DNA of 10,250 nucleotides from assembly GCA_003223895.1 (NCBI GenBank), contig QHXD01000135.1, forward strand, positions 1 through 10,250, written 5' to 3'. The translations under genes were made by a program, and so were the position numbers. The notes below the pieces were generated by a model. That model did no database searches, was not told the origin of the DNA, and worked only from the letters and a program-made list of their open reading frames with translations. Position 1 is the stretch's first letter. Every line of letters starts with the position of its first letter. The DNA is from Acidobacteriota bacterium. Lineage in GTDB: Bacteria; Acidobacteriota; Terriglobia; 20CM-2-55-15. Shown here one piece after another: positions 1 through 10,250 of this stretch.

Positions 1-13
1 TTTGTTAGCGTCG

Positions 14-40
14 TCCCCGAGGTCAGTGTTATCTCGGGGA
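14..40. other. Short hairpin downstream of rpoC
   Basis: TCCCCGAG (14-21) and CTCGGGGA (33-40) make an 8-bp perfect stem with an 11-base loop. In the minus-strand transcript it is followed by CGACGCUAACAAA, with no U run, so it is at best a Rho-independent terminator lacking its tail, or part of the leader of the next gene beyond the window. The rest of 1-95 shows nothing I can name. Confidence 0.4.
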
Positions 41-95
41 AAACCCTCTAATTTTACTGGATGACTTTGCAGCCTTCAAGAAGATACTTTTATCG

Positions 96-123
96 GAACG
101 CGGGCTAAAGCCCGCGACTACAT
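96..123 (+). repeat. Palindromic repeat, first copy of the pair after rpoC
   Basis: The core CGCGGGCTAAAGCCCGCG (99-116) is a perfect 8-bp stem with a 2-base centre. The flanks GAA and ACTACAT recur inverted in the copy at 151-180, so this is one half of a REPIN-like or BIME-like pair. Confidence 0.85.
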
Positions 124-150
124 CTCTGGACCTGGGCATGGTTGCCGAAA

Positions 151-180
151 ATGTAGTCGCGCGGGCTTTAGCCCGCGTTC
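151..180 (-). repeat. Palindromic repeat, second (inverted) copy after rpoC
   Basis: Its reverse complement matches the copy at 96-123 over the whole length except for two extra bases (CG) before ACTACAT. Together the two copies can form either two small hairpins or one large one around a 27-base spacer (124-150). It begins 5 bases after the rpoC stop (186) in the transcript, a position suited to protecting or ending the rpoC mRNA, although no U tract follows directly. Confidence 0.85.
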
Positions 181-185
181 TTTCC

Positions 186-4361
<4,176 letters not shown>

Positions 4362-4367
4362 TGTAAT

Positions 4368-4373
4368 ACCTCC
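4368..4373 (-). promoter_or_regulatory. Strong Shine-Dalgarno of rpoC
   Basis: GGAGGT lies six bases before TTG at 4361-4359. This site fixes the TTG start: translation from it gives MIRSNPYDRAASI and puts the first zinc-finger cysteine at residue 69, close to position 70 in E. coli. The site sits directly below the base of the heptad hairpin, so it should stay single-stranded when the hairpin forms. Confidence 0.85.
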
Positions 4374-4376
4374 TGA

Positions 4377-4493
4377 GAAGCCAGAAGCCAGAAGCCAGAA
4401 GCCAGAATGGAATCAACCCTTCTTCTAGACCGGAAGCTCGGAGCTGGAAGAGGAGTTCCTCATTCTGGCTTCTGGCTTCTGGTTTCTGGCTTC
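4377..4493. repeat. Heptad-repeat inverted repeat between rpoB and rpoC
   Basis: The left arm (4377-4409) is four tandem GAAGCCA heptads followed by GAATG. The right arm (4461-4493) is its reverse complement with one mismatch, at 4483. Arms are 33 bp and the spacer is 51 bases (4410-4460), itself containing a short inverted pair AGCTC/GAGCT. In the rpoBC transcript this would fold into a long stem that starts about 5 bases after the rpoB stop and ends 3 bases before the rpoC Shine-Dalgarno. It has no U tract after it, so it is not a standard terminator. An RNase III processing site, an mRNA stabiliser or a dispersed repeat element without cis role are all possible. Confidence 0.9.
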
Positions 4494-4498
4494 CTTCT

Positions 4499-7400
4499 CT
4501 ACGCAGTAGGTTTTCGTTTCATGAGTTCGACATCTAAACAGAGGCTCTGCAGTTCTCGGATCAGAACGTTAAAGGACTCCGGAACGCCCGGCTCCATCGC
4601 AGCTTCACCTTTCACGATTGCCTCATAAATCTTCGTTCGTCCGTACACGTCGTCGGACTTGGCTGTCAACAGTTCCTGCAGAATGTGGGCGGCACCGTAA
4701 GCTTCGAGGGCCCACACTTCCATTTCTCCGAATCGCTGTCCACCGAACTGAGCTTTACCGCCAAGCGGCTGCTGTGTAATCAGCGAATAGGGACCGATGG
4801 ACCGGGCGTGGATCTTGTCATCCACCAGATGTGACAGCTTCAACATATAGATATAGCCGACCGTAACCTCCTGCTCGAACGGCTGACCGGTCATACCGTC
4901 ATAGAGACGAGTTTTTCCGGTCTTCGGCAGGTTAGCCTTGGTCAGCATATCTTTGATTTCGCCTTCGGTGGCTCCATCGAAAACGGGCGTTGCGAAGTAC
5001 ATGCCGAGCGCCTGTGCAGCCCAACCGAGGTGAGTTTCGAGAATCTGGCCCACGTTCATTCGCGAAGGCACGCCAAGCGGATTCAGCACGATCTCAACCG
5101 GCGTTCCATCCGGGAGATACGGCATGTCTTCGTCGGGGAGAATGCGCGCGATGACGCCCTTGTTGCCGTGACGGCCGGCCATTTTGTCGCCGACCGAGAG
5201 CTTGCGCTTCATCGCAACATAAACCTTCACGAGCTTGATCACGCCCGGCGGCAACTCGTCACCGCGGCGGAGTTTGTTGATCCGCTCTTCATGGATCTTT
5301 CGCAGGACATCGATCTGACGCGTGGTCATCTCTTCGATTTCCTGAATGGAATCGTGCGGATTGGCTCCGTCCTTGAACTTGAGTTTCAGAAGCTCTCTCA
5401 GCGAGAGGTTCTCGATGACTTCGCTGGTCATCTCGGTGCCTTTCCCCACGATCTTTCGTCCGGTGCGGTCATGAACCAATTCGTTCGAGGTAACCTTGCC
5501 TTCGAGTAACCCGACAAGCCGCTTGTTACGCTCGTCGGTGAGTATTCGAATTTCGTCCCGCAGATTCTTTTCCAGCCGCGAGATTTCCATGTTCTCGATC
5601 AGCTTGGCGCGCTCGTCTTTCTCGGCGCCTTTGCGTGAAAAGATCTTTACGTCCACGACAATGCCTTCAATGCCCGGCGGGCAGATCAGCGATGCGTCGC
5701 GGACGTCCCCGGCCTTTTCGCCGAAGATCGCCCGGAGGAGTTTCTCTTCCGGGGTGAGCTGGGTTTCACCCTTCGGTGTGACCTTGCCCACGAGCACATC
5801 GCCCGGCTTGACGTAGGCGCCGATGCGGATGATGCCGGCTTCGTCGAGATCCTTCAGAAATGATTCGCTGACGTTTGGAATGTCGCGGGTGATTTCTTCC
5901 GGGCCCAACTTCGTGTCGCGCGCCTCGATCTCGAATTCCTCGATGTGGATCGAAGTATAGTAATCGTCCTTCACGAGGCGCTCGGACACGAGAATCGCGT
6001 CTTCAAAGTTGTAGCCGCGCCAAGGCATGAACGCGACAAGCACATTGCGGCCGAGAGCAAGTTCGCCTCTCTCGGTGCAAGGACCATCGGCCAGTACCTG
6101 CCCTTTCGTGACGCGATCACCCTGGCGGATGATCGGCTTCTGATTGATACAGGTATTCTGGTTCGATCGCTTGAACTTTGTGAGCGTGTAGATGTCCGCC
6201 CCGACCTCGCGAGAGAAGTGACCGTCTTCAGCGGCTTCGACGCGAACAATGATGCGTTCGGAGTCGATCGAATCAACGATTCCGTTTCGGCGGCAGATCA
6301 CCACAGCGCCCGAGTCGCGTGCAGTGATCTCTTCCATGCCGGTTCCCACCAGCGGAGCCGCCGTGCGGAGCAACGGCACGGCCTGGCGTTGCATGTTGGA
6401 TCCCATCAGTGCCCGGTTAGCGTCGTCGTTTTCAAGGAACGGGATCAGCGATGCCGCGACAGAAACGAGCTGCTTCGGTGACACGTCAACGTAATCGACC
6501 TCGTTCCGATGTTTCAGAACGAAGTTGCCGGCCTGACGAACGTTCACAAGCTCGTGCGTGAGACGCCCGTTCTTATCCATTTCCACATTCGCCTGAGCGA
6601 TGAGGTATTTGTCCTCTTCCCAGGCGGAGAGATAGAAGGAATACGGAACGTATTCGGCTCGCTTCTTCTTCTTCGACTTGAGTTCCTCGTTTTCCTCCTC
6701 AACCGCTTCACGCTCGACGTGCTCGACGACCTTGAACTTGGAATCGCCCGCGCTGATCACTGTGACGTAGTCCACCACCCGTCCGTTCTTCACCTTGCGG
6801 TATGGACTCTCGATGAAGCCGAACTCGTTGATGCGCGCGTAGCAGCTCAGCGACGAGATCAATCCGATATTCGGCCCTTCCGGCGTTTCTATTGGACAGA
6901 TCCGGCCGTAGTGCGTCGGGTGCACGTCGCGGACTTCGAATCCGGCGCGCTCGCGCGAAAGACCTCCCGGTCCGAGGGCCGACAGACGGCGCTTGTGGGT
7001 AATTTCCGAAAGCGGGTTCGTCTGGTCCATGAACTGTGAGAGCTGAGACGATCCGAAGAACTCGCGCACGGCGGCGATGACCGGCTTGGCATTGATCAGG
7101 TCGTGCGGCATCGCGGTGACCATTTCCTGGTACACCGACATCTTTTCCTTGATGGCGCGCTCCATTCGGACCAGACCGATGCGGAACTGGTTCTCCAACA
7201 GCTCACCAACAGCCCGGACGCGGCGATTGCCGAGATGATCGATATCATCCACCTGACCGATGTTCTTGCGCAGCTTGAGCAGATATGAAATAACGCCGTT
7301 GAAATCCGCGGCTTCAAGAACGCGCTTATCGAGCGGCGTCGAGAGATCGAGCTTGATGTTGAACTTCAGCCGGCCGACGCGTGAGAAGTCATACTTGCGT

Positions 7401-8762
7401 GAGTCGAAGAACATGCCTTCGAACAGCGCCGTCGCGGTCTCGAGCGTCGGGGGATCGCCGGGACGCAGCTTGCGGTAGATCTCGATCAGAGCCTCCTGCG
7501 TGGTTTTGATCGTATCCTTGCGCATCGTCTGGCTGAGCACGACGCCGATTTCATCGCGCTCCGGAAAGAAGAGAGTGATTTCGGGCACTCCCGCGTCGAT
7601 GATCTTTCGGATGATGTTCTGCGTCATTTCGCTGTTGGTTTCGACGATCACCTCGCCGGTGCTCGTATCGACCACGTCTGCTGCCGCGAAAGCGCCTTCC
7701 AGATCCTCGACGTTCACTTCGAACCGTTCAACCTTCGCCTGCTTGAGGTGGTTGTAAACGGTGCTCGTAATCTTCTTGCCGGAATGTACCAGGACATCCT
7801 TCGACTTCGGATGAACGATATCCTTGGAAACCTTCAGTCCGACGACATTGTCGGAAACATTCCAGTAAACCTTCTTGCCTTCGATCGTCAGGCGATCCGT
7901 CTTATAGAAGGTGCGGATGATCCCATCGTCGCTTCGCAGGTTCTCGTTCTTCAGGCCGAGGGCGCGAAGGAAGATCGTTCCAAGGAACTTCCGCTTCCGA
8001 TCAATTCGGACGTACAAAATGTTCTTCGCCGTCTCGTATTCGAATTCGACCCATGACCCGCGATAGGGAATGATCTTTCCGAGGTAGTAGCTCTTGCTCT
8101 GCGTCGATTCGAAGAAGACGCCCGGGCTGCGATGCAACTGGCTGACAATGACGCGTTCGGTACCGTTGATGATGAACGTGCCGTTCTCGGTCATCAGCGG
8201 GATTTCACCGAAGTACACTTCCTGTTCCTTGATGTCCCGAATCGTCTTGGCACCAGTGTCGGGATCCTTGTCGAAGATCGTGAGGCGAATGATGACCTTC
8301 AGTGGCGCGGCATAAGTCATGCCGCGTTCCTGACATTCGGACACGTCGTATTTCAGGTTGAGCTGAACCGGGTCGCCGCATCTTGTTAGTCGTGCCGCAC
8401 TTCGGGCACAAAACCGTGGTTTCCGAGGAGAACGGGTTCGTCGCGATGGTGGCGCCGCATGATTTGCAAGTGCTGCGCAGATGATGAAGCCCCTTCAGGT
8501 TACCGCACTTGCACTCCCAGTTTCCGATGGAGTAGCTGATGAACTCGAGTGTCGAAACACCGCGGAAATCCGAGATCGGAAAGACGGAGTTGAATACCGC
8601 CTGTAGACCTGTATCTTCGCGTTCCTCCGGAAGCATATTCATCTGGAGGAACCGTTCGTAGGAATTCTTTTGTACCTCGATGAGATTCGGGATCTGGATC
8701 GCCGTCCGGATCTTGGAGAAATTGGTTCTTTCCCTTGAGGTAGTCGTTTTGGTTTCCGCCAT
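4499..8762 (-). CDS. rpoB: DNA-directed RNA polymerase beta subunit, interrupted by one frameshift near 8381
   Basis: Beta forms half of the polymerase active cleft, with beta'. Two overlapping frames together make one RpoB: 8762 to about 8382 encodes residues 1-127, and from 8380 (TGC) a frame shifted by one base runs to TAG at 4501-4499. Skipping one base joins them into 1420 residues, long against 1342 in E. coli. Visible landmarks in the joined numbering: rifampicin cluster I at about 570-600 (SSQLSQFMDQTNPLSEITHK), HYGRICPIETPEGPNIGLI, NFED acidic pair near 919-921, KMAGRHGNKG with active-site lysines near 1193 and 1201, SI2-like helical region around 1050-1160, and GGKAQFGGQRFGEMEVWALE near the C terminus. 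Extra blocks relative to E. coli lie at about 81-137 (cysteine-rich) and 665-709 (charged). The ATG at 8762 has AGGAG 11 bases upstream. rpoB is essential, so sequence error or small assembly deletion is the likeliest cause of the break. Confidence 0.95.
8354..8522 (-). other. Cysteine-rich zinc-ribbon-like insertion encoded within rpoB
   Basis: Relative to E. coli beta, where SYRLGEP runs directly into FDVQECQIRG, about 57 residues are added between SYSIG and KYDVSECQERG. The added part has a first ribbon with Cys84-x-Cys86-x12-Cys99-x2-Cys102 and a second with Cys119-x2-Cys122 plus a lone Cys at the post-shift codon 8380-8378. The first ribbon repeats the spacing of the beta' N-terminal zinc finger (Cys69-x-Cys71-x12-Cys84-x2-Cys87 in this RpoC), with WEC, CG, K, H and C-x2-CG shared. 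Zinc binding is inferred from the cysteines only. By homology with E. coli the insertion would sit in the beta protrusion. Confidence 0.8.
8378..8387 (-). other. Frameshift site in rpoB
   Basis: Upstream, the codons ACT AAC AAG (8390-8382) are in the N-terminal frame. Downstream, TGC GGC GAC CCG (8380-8369), encoding CGDP, is in the frame that leads through KYDVSECQERG to the end of the gene. One base (A at 8381) is therefore extra, or two bases (modulo 3) are missing. The downstream frame has a stop (TAA) at 8389-8387, so the switch must fall between about 8387 and 8378. No slippery heptamer and no prfB-like CUU-UGA context is present. The downstream frame's first possible start, GTG at 8344, lies in a conserved stretch and has no convincing role as a real start. 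Confidence 0.9.
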
Positions 8763-8847
8763 TTTATCAATCGCTCCTAAAAAACAAAGCGGACCCGAAA
8801 AGGCGGACTACGCCCTTCAGGTCAGCACGTGGAATACGGGTAGCTGC
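8763..8847 (-). other. rplL-rpoB intergenic spacer
   Basis: This 85-base gap corresponds to the region that holds the attenuator and RNase III site in E. coli. Here I see only weak pairings (GGCG/CGCC with a 5-base loop, CAGC/GCTG), two direct copies of GTCCGC, and a T-rich run TTTGTTTTTT just before the rpoB ribosome binding site. The T run has no strong stem immediately before it, so I do not call a terminator. No convincing promoter is visible. Confidence 0.5.
8774..8778 (-). promoter_or_regulatory. Shine-Dalgarno of rpoB
   Basis: AGGAG lies 11 bases before the ATG at 8762, a slightly long spacing. It supports the start that gives MAETKTTTSRERTNFSKIR, followed by the conserved IPNLIEVQKNSYERF. 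Confidence 0.7.
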
Positions 8848-9237
8848 CTACTTAATTTCGACTGTTGCGCCGGCTTCGGCAAATTTCTTCTTAATGTTCT
8901 CTGCTTCGTCTTTGGGTACGCCTTCTTTGACCGGTTTCGGAGCGCCTTCGACCAGATCCTTGGCCTCCTTCAAGCCAAGGCTTGTGATTTCACGAACAAC
9001 TTTGATGACACCGATCTTGTTACCGCCAATTGCCGTAAGGATGACATTGAATTCGGTCTTCTCTTCAGCGGGGGCCGCCGCGCCGGCGCCTGCCGCCGGT
9101 GCCGCGCCGGCAACCGCAACTGTGGCTGCGGCCGCGCTGACGCCGAACGCTTCTTCCAGCCCTTTGACGAGCTGAGAAGCTTCGAGCAACGATAACCCCT
9201 TGATCTCCTCAATAATGCTTGTGACCTTATCGGACAT
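8848..9237 (-). CDS. rplL: 50S ribosomal protein L7/L12
   Basis: L7/L12 is the multicopy stalk protein that binds EF-Tu, EF-G, IF2 and RF3 and stimulates their GTPase activity. The 129-residue product is slightly longer than the 121 of E. coli. It shows the three expected parts: an N-terminal dimerisation and L10-binding helical segment (about 1-34, EEIKGLSLLEASQLVKGLEE), an Ala/Gly/Pro-rich flexible hinge (about 35-57), and the globular factor-binding domain (about 58-129) with NKIGVIKVVREITSLGLKEA and KDLVEGAPKPVKEGV. The conserved lysines and the Gly-Leu-Lys turn used for factor contact are in place. The ATG at 9237 has AGGAG at 9248-9244, six bases upstream. The stop is TAA at 8850-8848. 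A GC palindrome sits upstream in the gap after rplJ. Confidence 0.98.
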   Translation of the reverse strand: MSDKVTSIIEEIKGLSLLEASQLVKGLEEAFGVSAAAATVAVAGAAPAAGAGAAAPAEEKTEFNVILTAIGGNKIGVIKVVREITSLGLKEAKDLVEGAPKPVKEGVPKDEAENIKKKFAEAGATVEIK

Positions 9238-9243
9238 CGCTCT

Positions 9244-9248
9244 CTCCT
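9244..9248 (-). promoter_or_regulatory. Shine-Dalgarno of rplL
   Basis: AGGAG followed by AGAG stands six bases before the ATG at 9237. It is a strong site, as expected for the most abundant stalk protein, and lies just downstream of the palindrome at 9262-9279 in the transcript. Confidence 0.8.
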
Positions 9249-9261
9249 AACGTGATTAAAA

Positions 9262-9279
9262 CGCGGGCCAGCGCCCGCG
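9262..9279 (-). repeat. GC palindrome in the rplJ-rplL gap, possible attenuator
   Basis: CGCGGGC and GCCCGCG form a 7-bp perfect stem around a 4-base loop. In the transcript direction the stem is followed directly by UUUUAAUC, which resembles a weak intrinsic terminator. It sits between the rplJ stop (9287) and the rplL ribosome binding site (9248-9244). The palindrome and its flanks (AACGCGGGC on one side, GCCCGCG then purine-CTA on the other) resemble the two copies found after rpoC, so it probably belongs to the same dispersed family. Confidence 0.65.
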
Positions 9280-9286
9280 GCTATAA

Positions 9287-9814
9287 CTATTCCTGGAACT
9301 TCTTCTTCTCAATGGCCTGTCCGAGAACGACGGCCAGATTTCTCGCAACGCCATTCATCGCAACCACGAGCCGCTGCGCCGGCGAGTTGATCAAAAAGAG
9401 CAGCTTGGCGATGAGTTCTTCCTTCGAAGGCATGGCGGCAATATTCGCAATGTCTGCGATATTCACCACCCGGCCTTCGACCATGCCGGCCTTAAAAATG
9501 AAGAGCGGATTTGTCTTGGCGTAGGCGGTAAGCACCTTCGCAAGGGCAACCGGATCACTGCCGTTGTAGGCGATGGCAGTGGACCCGTCAAAAGACTTGA
9601 CCATGCCTTCCGCCGGCGTTCCCTCGGCAGCCTTCCGCGCCAGCGTGTTCTTTACGACGCGATACTTGCTCTTCGTACCGCGGATCTTCTGCCGAAGCTC
9701 GGTGTCCTGTGCGACAGTCATCCCCTGAAATTGGGTGACAAACATGTTCTTCGCGTCGTTCAGGTCCTTCTTCAGCTCATTGAGTTCTTCTTGTTTCTTA
9801 CCCTTGGGTTTCAT
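9287..9814 (-). CDS. rplJ: 50S ribosomal protein L10
   Basis: L10 is the base of the ribosomal stalk. Its N-terminal domain binds 23S rRNA beside L11, and its C-terminal helix carries L7/L12 dimers that recruit translation GTPases. The 175-residue product is at the usual length (about 165-175). Residues 1-30 are highly charged. A typical L10 core follows (FVTQFQGMTV near 25-34, KYRVVKNTLARKA near 50-62, then FIFKAGMVEGRVVN near 105-118). The C-terminal stretch from about 130 (KEELIAKLLFLINSPAQRLV and onward) is helical and ends in EKKKFQE, as expected for the L12-binding helix. The ATG at 9814 has GAGG at 9823-9820, five bases upstream. The stop is TAG at 9289-9287. The gap from rplA is only 14 bases, too short for the long L10-binding mRNA leader known in E. 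coli. Confidence 0.97.
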   Translation of the reverse strand: MKPKGKKQEELNELKKDLNDAKNMFVTQFQGMTVAQDTELRQKIRGTKSKYRVVKNTLARKAAEGTPAEGMVKSFDGSTAIAYNGSDPVALAKVLTAYAKTNPLFIFKAGMVEGRVVNIADIANIAAMPSKEELIAKLLFLINSPAQRLVVAMNGVARNLAVVLGQAIEKKKFQE

Positions 9815-9828
9815 GATTGCCTCGCCGG

Positions 9829-10250
9829 TTACTTCGCATCCAGTGCGACCAAATCCAGATCGATACCGGGACTCATGGTCGAAGCGACGGTGATGCGCTT
9901 CACGTATTTTCCCTTAAGCGCCGCAGGCCGCGCTTTCAGGACCGAGTCGATCAGCGTCTGGGCGTTCTCACTCAATTGATCCTTCGTGAATTCAATTTTT
10001 CCCACGGGGGCATGGATAATGCCAGTTTTGTCGACGCGGAATTCCACTTTGCCGGCCTTGACCTCTTTGATTGCCTTCGCGACGTCCATGGTTACCGTTC
10101 CGGTCTTCGGGTTCGGCATCAGGCCGCGCGGACCGAGAACTTTTCCGAGCCGGCCGACGCCCCGCATCATGTCCGGTGTCGCGATACAGGCATCAAAGTC
10201 GATCCAGCCGCCCGCGATTTTCTCGACAAGATCATCTCCGCCAACAACTT
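9829..10250 (-). CDS. rplA: 50S ribosomal protein L1, C-terminal part (gene runs off the window edge)
   Basis: L1 binds 23S rRNA to form the mobile L1 stalk that handles E-site tRNA. In many bacteria it also represses its own operon by binding the mRNA. The reading frame is open from the window edge to a TAA stop at 9831-9829, giving 139 codons, roughly the last 60% of a protein that is about 234 residues in E. coli. The visible part begins VVGGDDLVEKIAGGW and contains the L1 signature GRLGKVLGPRGLMPNPKTG, followed by KAIKEVKAGKVEFRVDKTG. An ATG at 10170 lies inside the conserved domain (the second residue pair of PDMMRG) and is not the true start; that lies beyond 10250. rplJ follows after 14 bases, so the two are almost surely cotranscribed. 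Identification is secure. Confidence 0.97.
   Translation of the reverse strand, partial: VVGGDDLVEKIAGGWIDFDACIATPDMMRGVGRLGKVLGPRGLMPNPKTGTVTMDVAKAIKEVKAGKVEFRVDKTGIIHAPVGKIEFTKDQLSENAQTLIDSVLKARPAALKGKYVKRITVASTMSPGIDLDLVALDAK

Noticed and set aside
14..40. Definite terminator of the rpoBC operon
   Set aside because: The stem is good but no U run follows on the minus strand (or on the plus strand, where AAAA follows), so it is reported only as a hairpin.
4377..4493. CRISPR-like or tandem array between rpoB and rpoC
   Set aside because: The units are 7-bp heptads in direct contact with no unique spacers, arranged as two facing arms; this is an inverted repeat hairpin.
4377..4493. Intrinsic terminator after rpoB
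   Set aside because: The stem is followed by UCAGGAGGU, the rpoC ribosome binding site, and not by a U tract, and the stem is not GC-clamped like a terminator.
8378..8387. Programmed ribosomal frameshift in rpoB
   Set aside because: The junction ACUAACAAGAUGCGG has no slippery heptamer, no stop-codon pause and no prfB-like signal. An indel or sequence error explains it more simply.
8205..8762. A separate 185-residue protein made from the rpoB N terminus
   Set aside because: Only its first 127 residues match RpoB; the rest is the out-of-frame reading of conserved rpoB sequence, so this is a frameshift product and not a gene.

Overview
The window is a chromosomal core-gene segment read entirely from the minus strand. 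In transcription order it holds the end of rplA (ribosomal protein L1), rplJ (L10), rplL (L7/L12), rpoB and rpoC (the RNA polymerase beta and beta' subunits). This is the conserved L11-L10-rpoBC cluster. No accessory genes, CRISPR array, IS element, tRNA or rRNA are visible.

The organism looks like a moderately GC-rich Gram-negative-type bacterium. RpoC carries a trigger-loop insertion like E. coli SI3, and RpoB carries an SI2-like region. RpoB also has two insertions absent from E. coli: a cysteine-rich block near residues 81-137 and a charged block near residues 665-709. From memory of the family, both fit Acidobacteriota best. Together with palindromic and heptad intergenic repeats, this makes Acidobacteriota my leading guess, with moderate confidence and no database support.

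Layout: 10250-9829 rplA 3' part; 9814-9287 rplJ, 14 bases after rplA; 9237-8848 rplL, separated from rplJ by a 49-base gap holding a GC palindrome followed by four U; 8762-4499 rpoB, broken by one frameshift near 8381; 4498-4362, a 137-base gap dominated by a near-perfect 33-bp inverted repeat of the heptad GAAGCCA; 4361-186 rpoC from a TTG start with a strong ribosome binding site; 185-1, non-coding, with a pair of inverted GC palindromes just after the rpoC stop.

L1, L10 and L7/L12 build the L1 stalk and the factor-binding stalk of the 50S ribosome. Beta and beta' form the catalytic core of RNA polymerase. Joint transcription would couple ribosome and polymerase supply, and the hairpins between genes are candidate points where expression of individual cistrons is adjusted.

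The observations most worth a second look are (1) a C-x-C-x12-C-x2-C zinc-ribbon inserted in RpoB with the same spacing and several of the same residues as the beta' zinc finger, (2) the frameshift inside that insertion, at the point where a fourth cysteine knuckle is expected, (3) the rpoB-rpoC heptad hairpin, and (4) the three-copy palindrome family.
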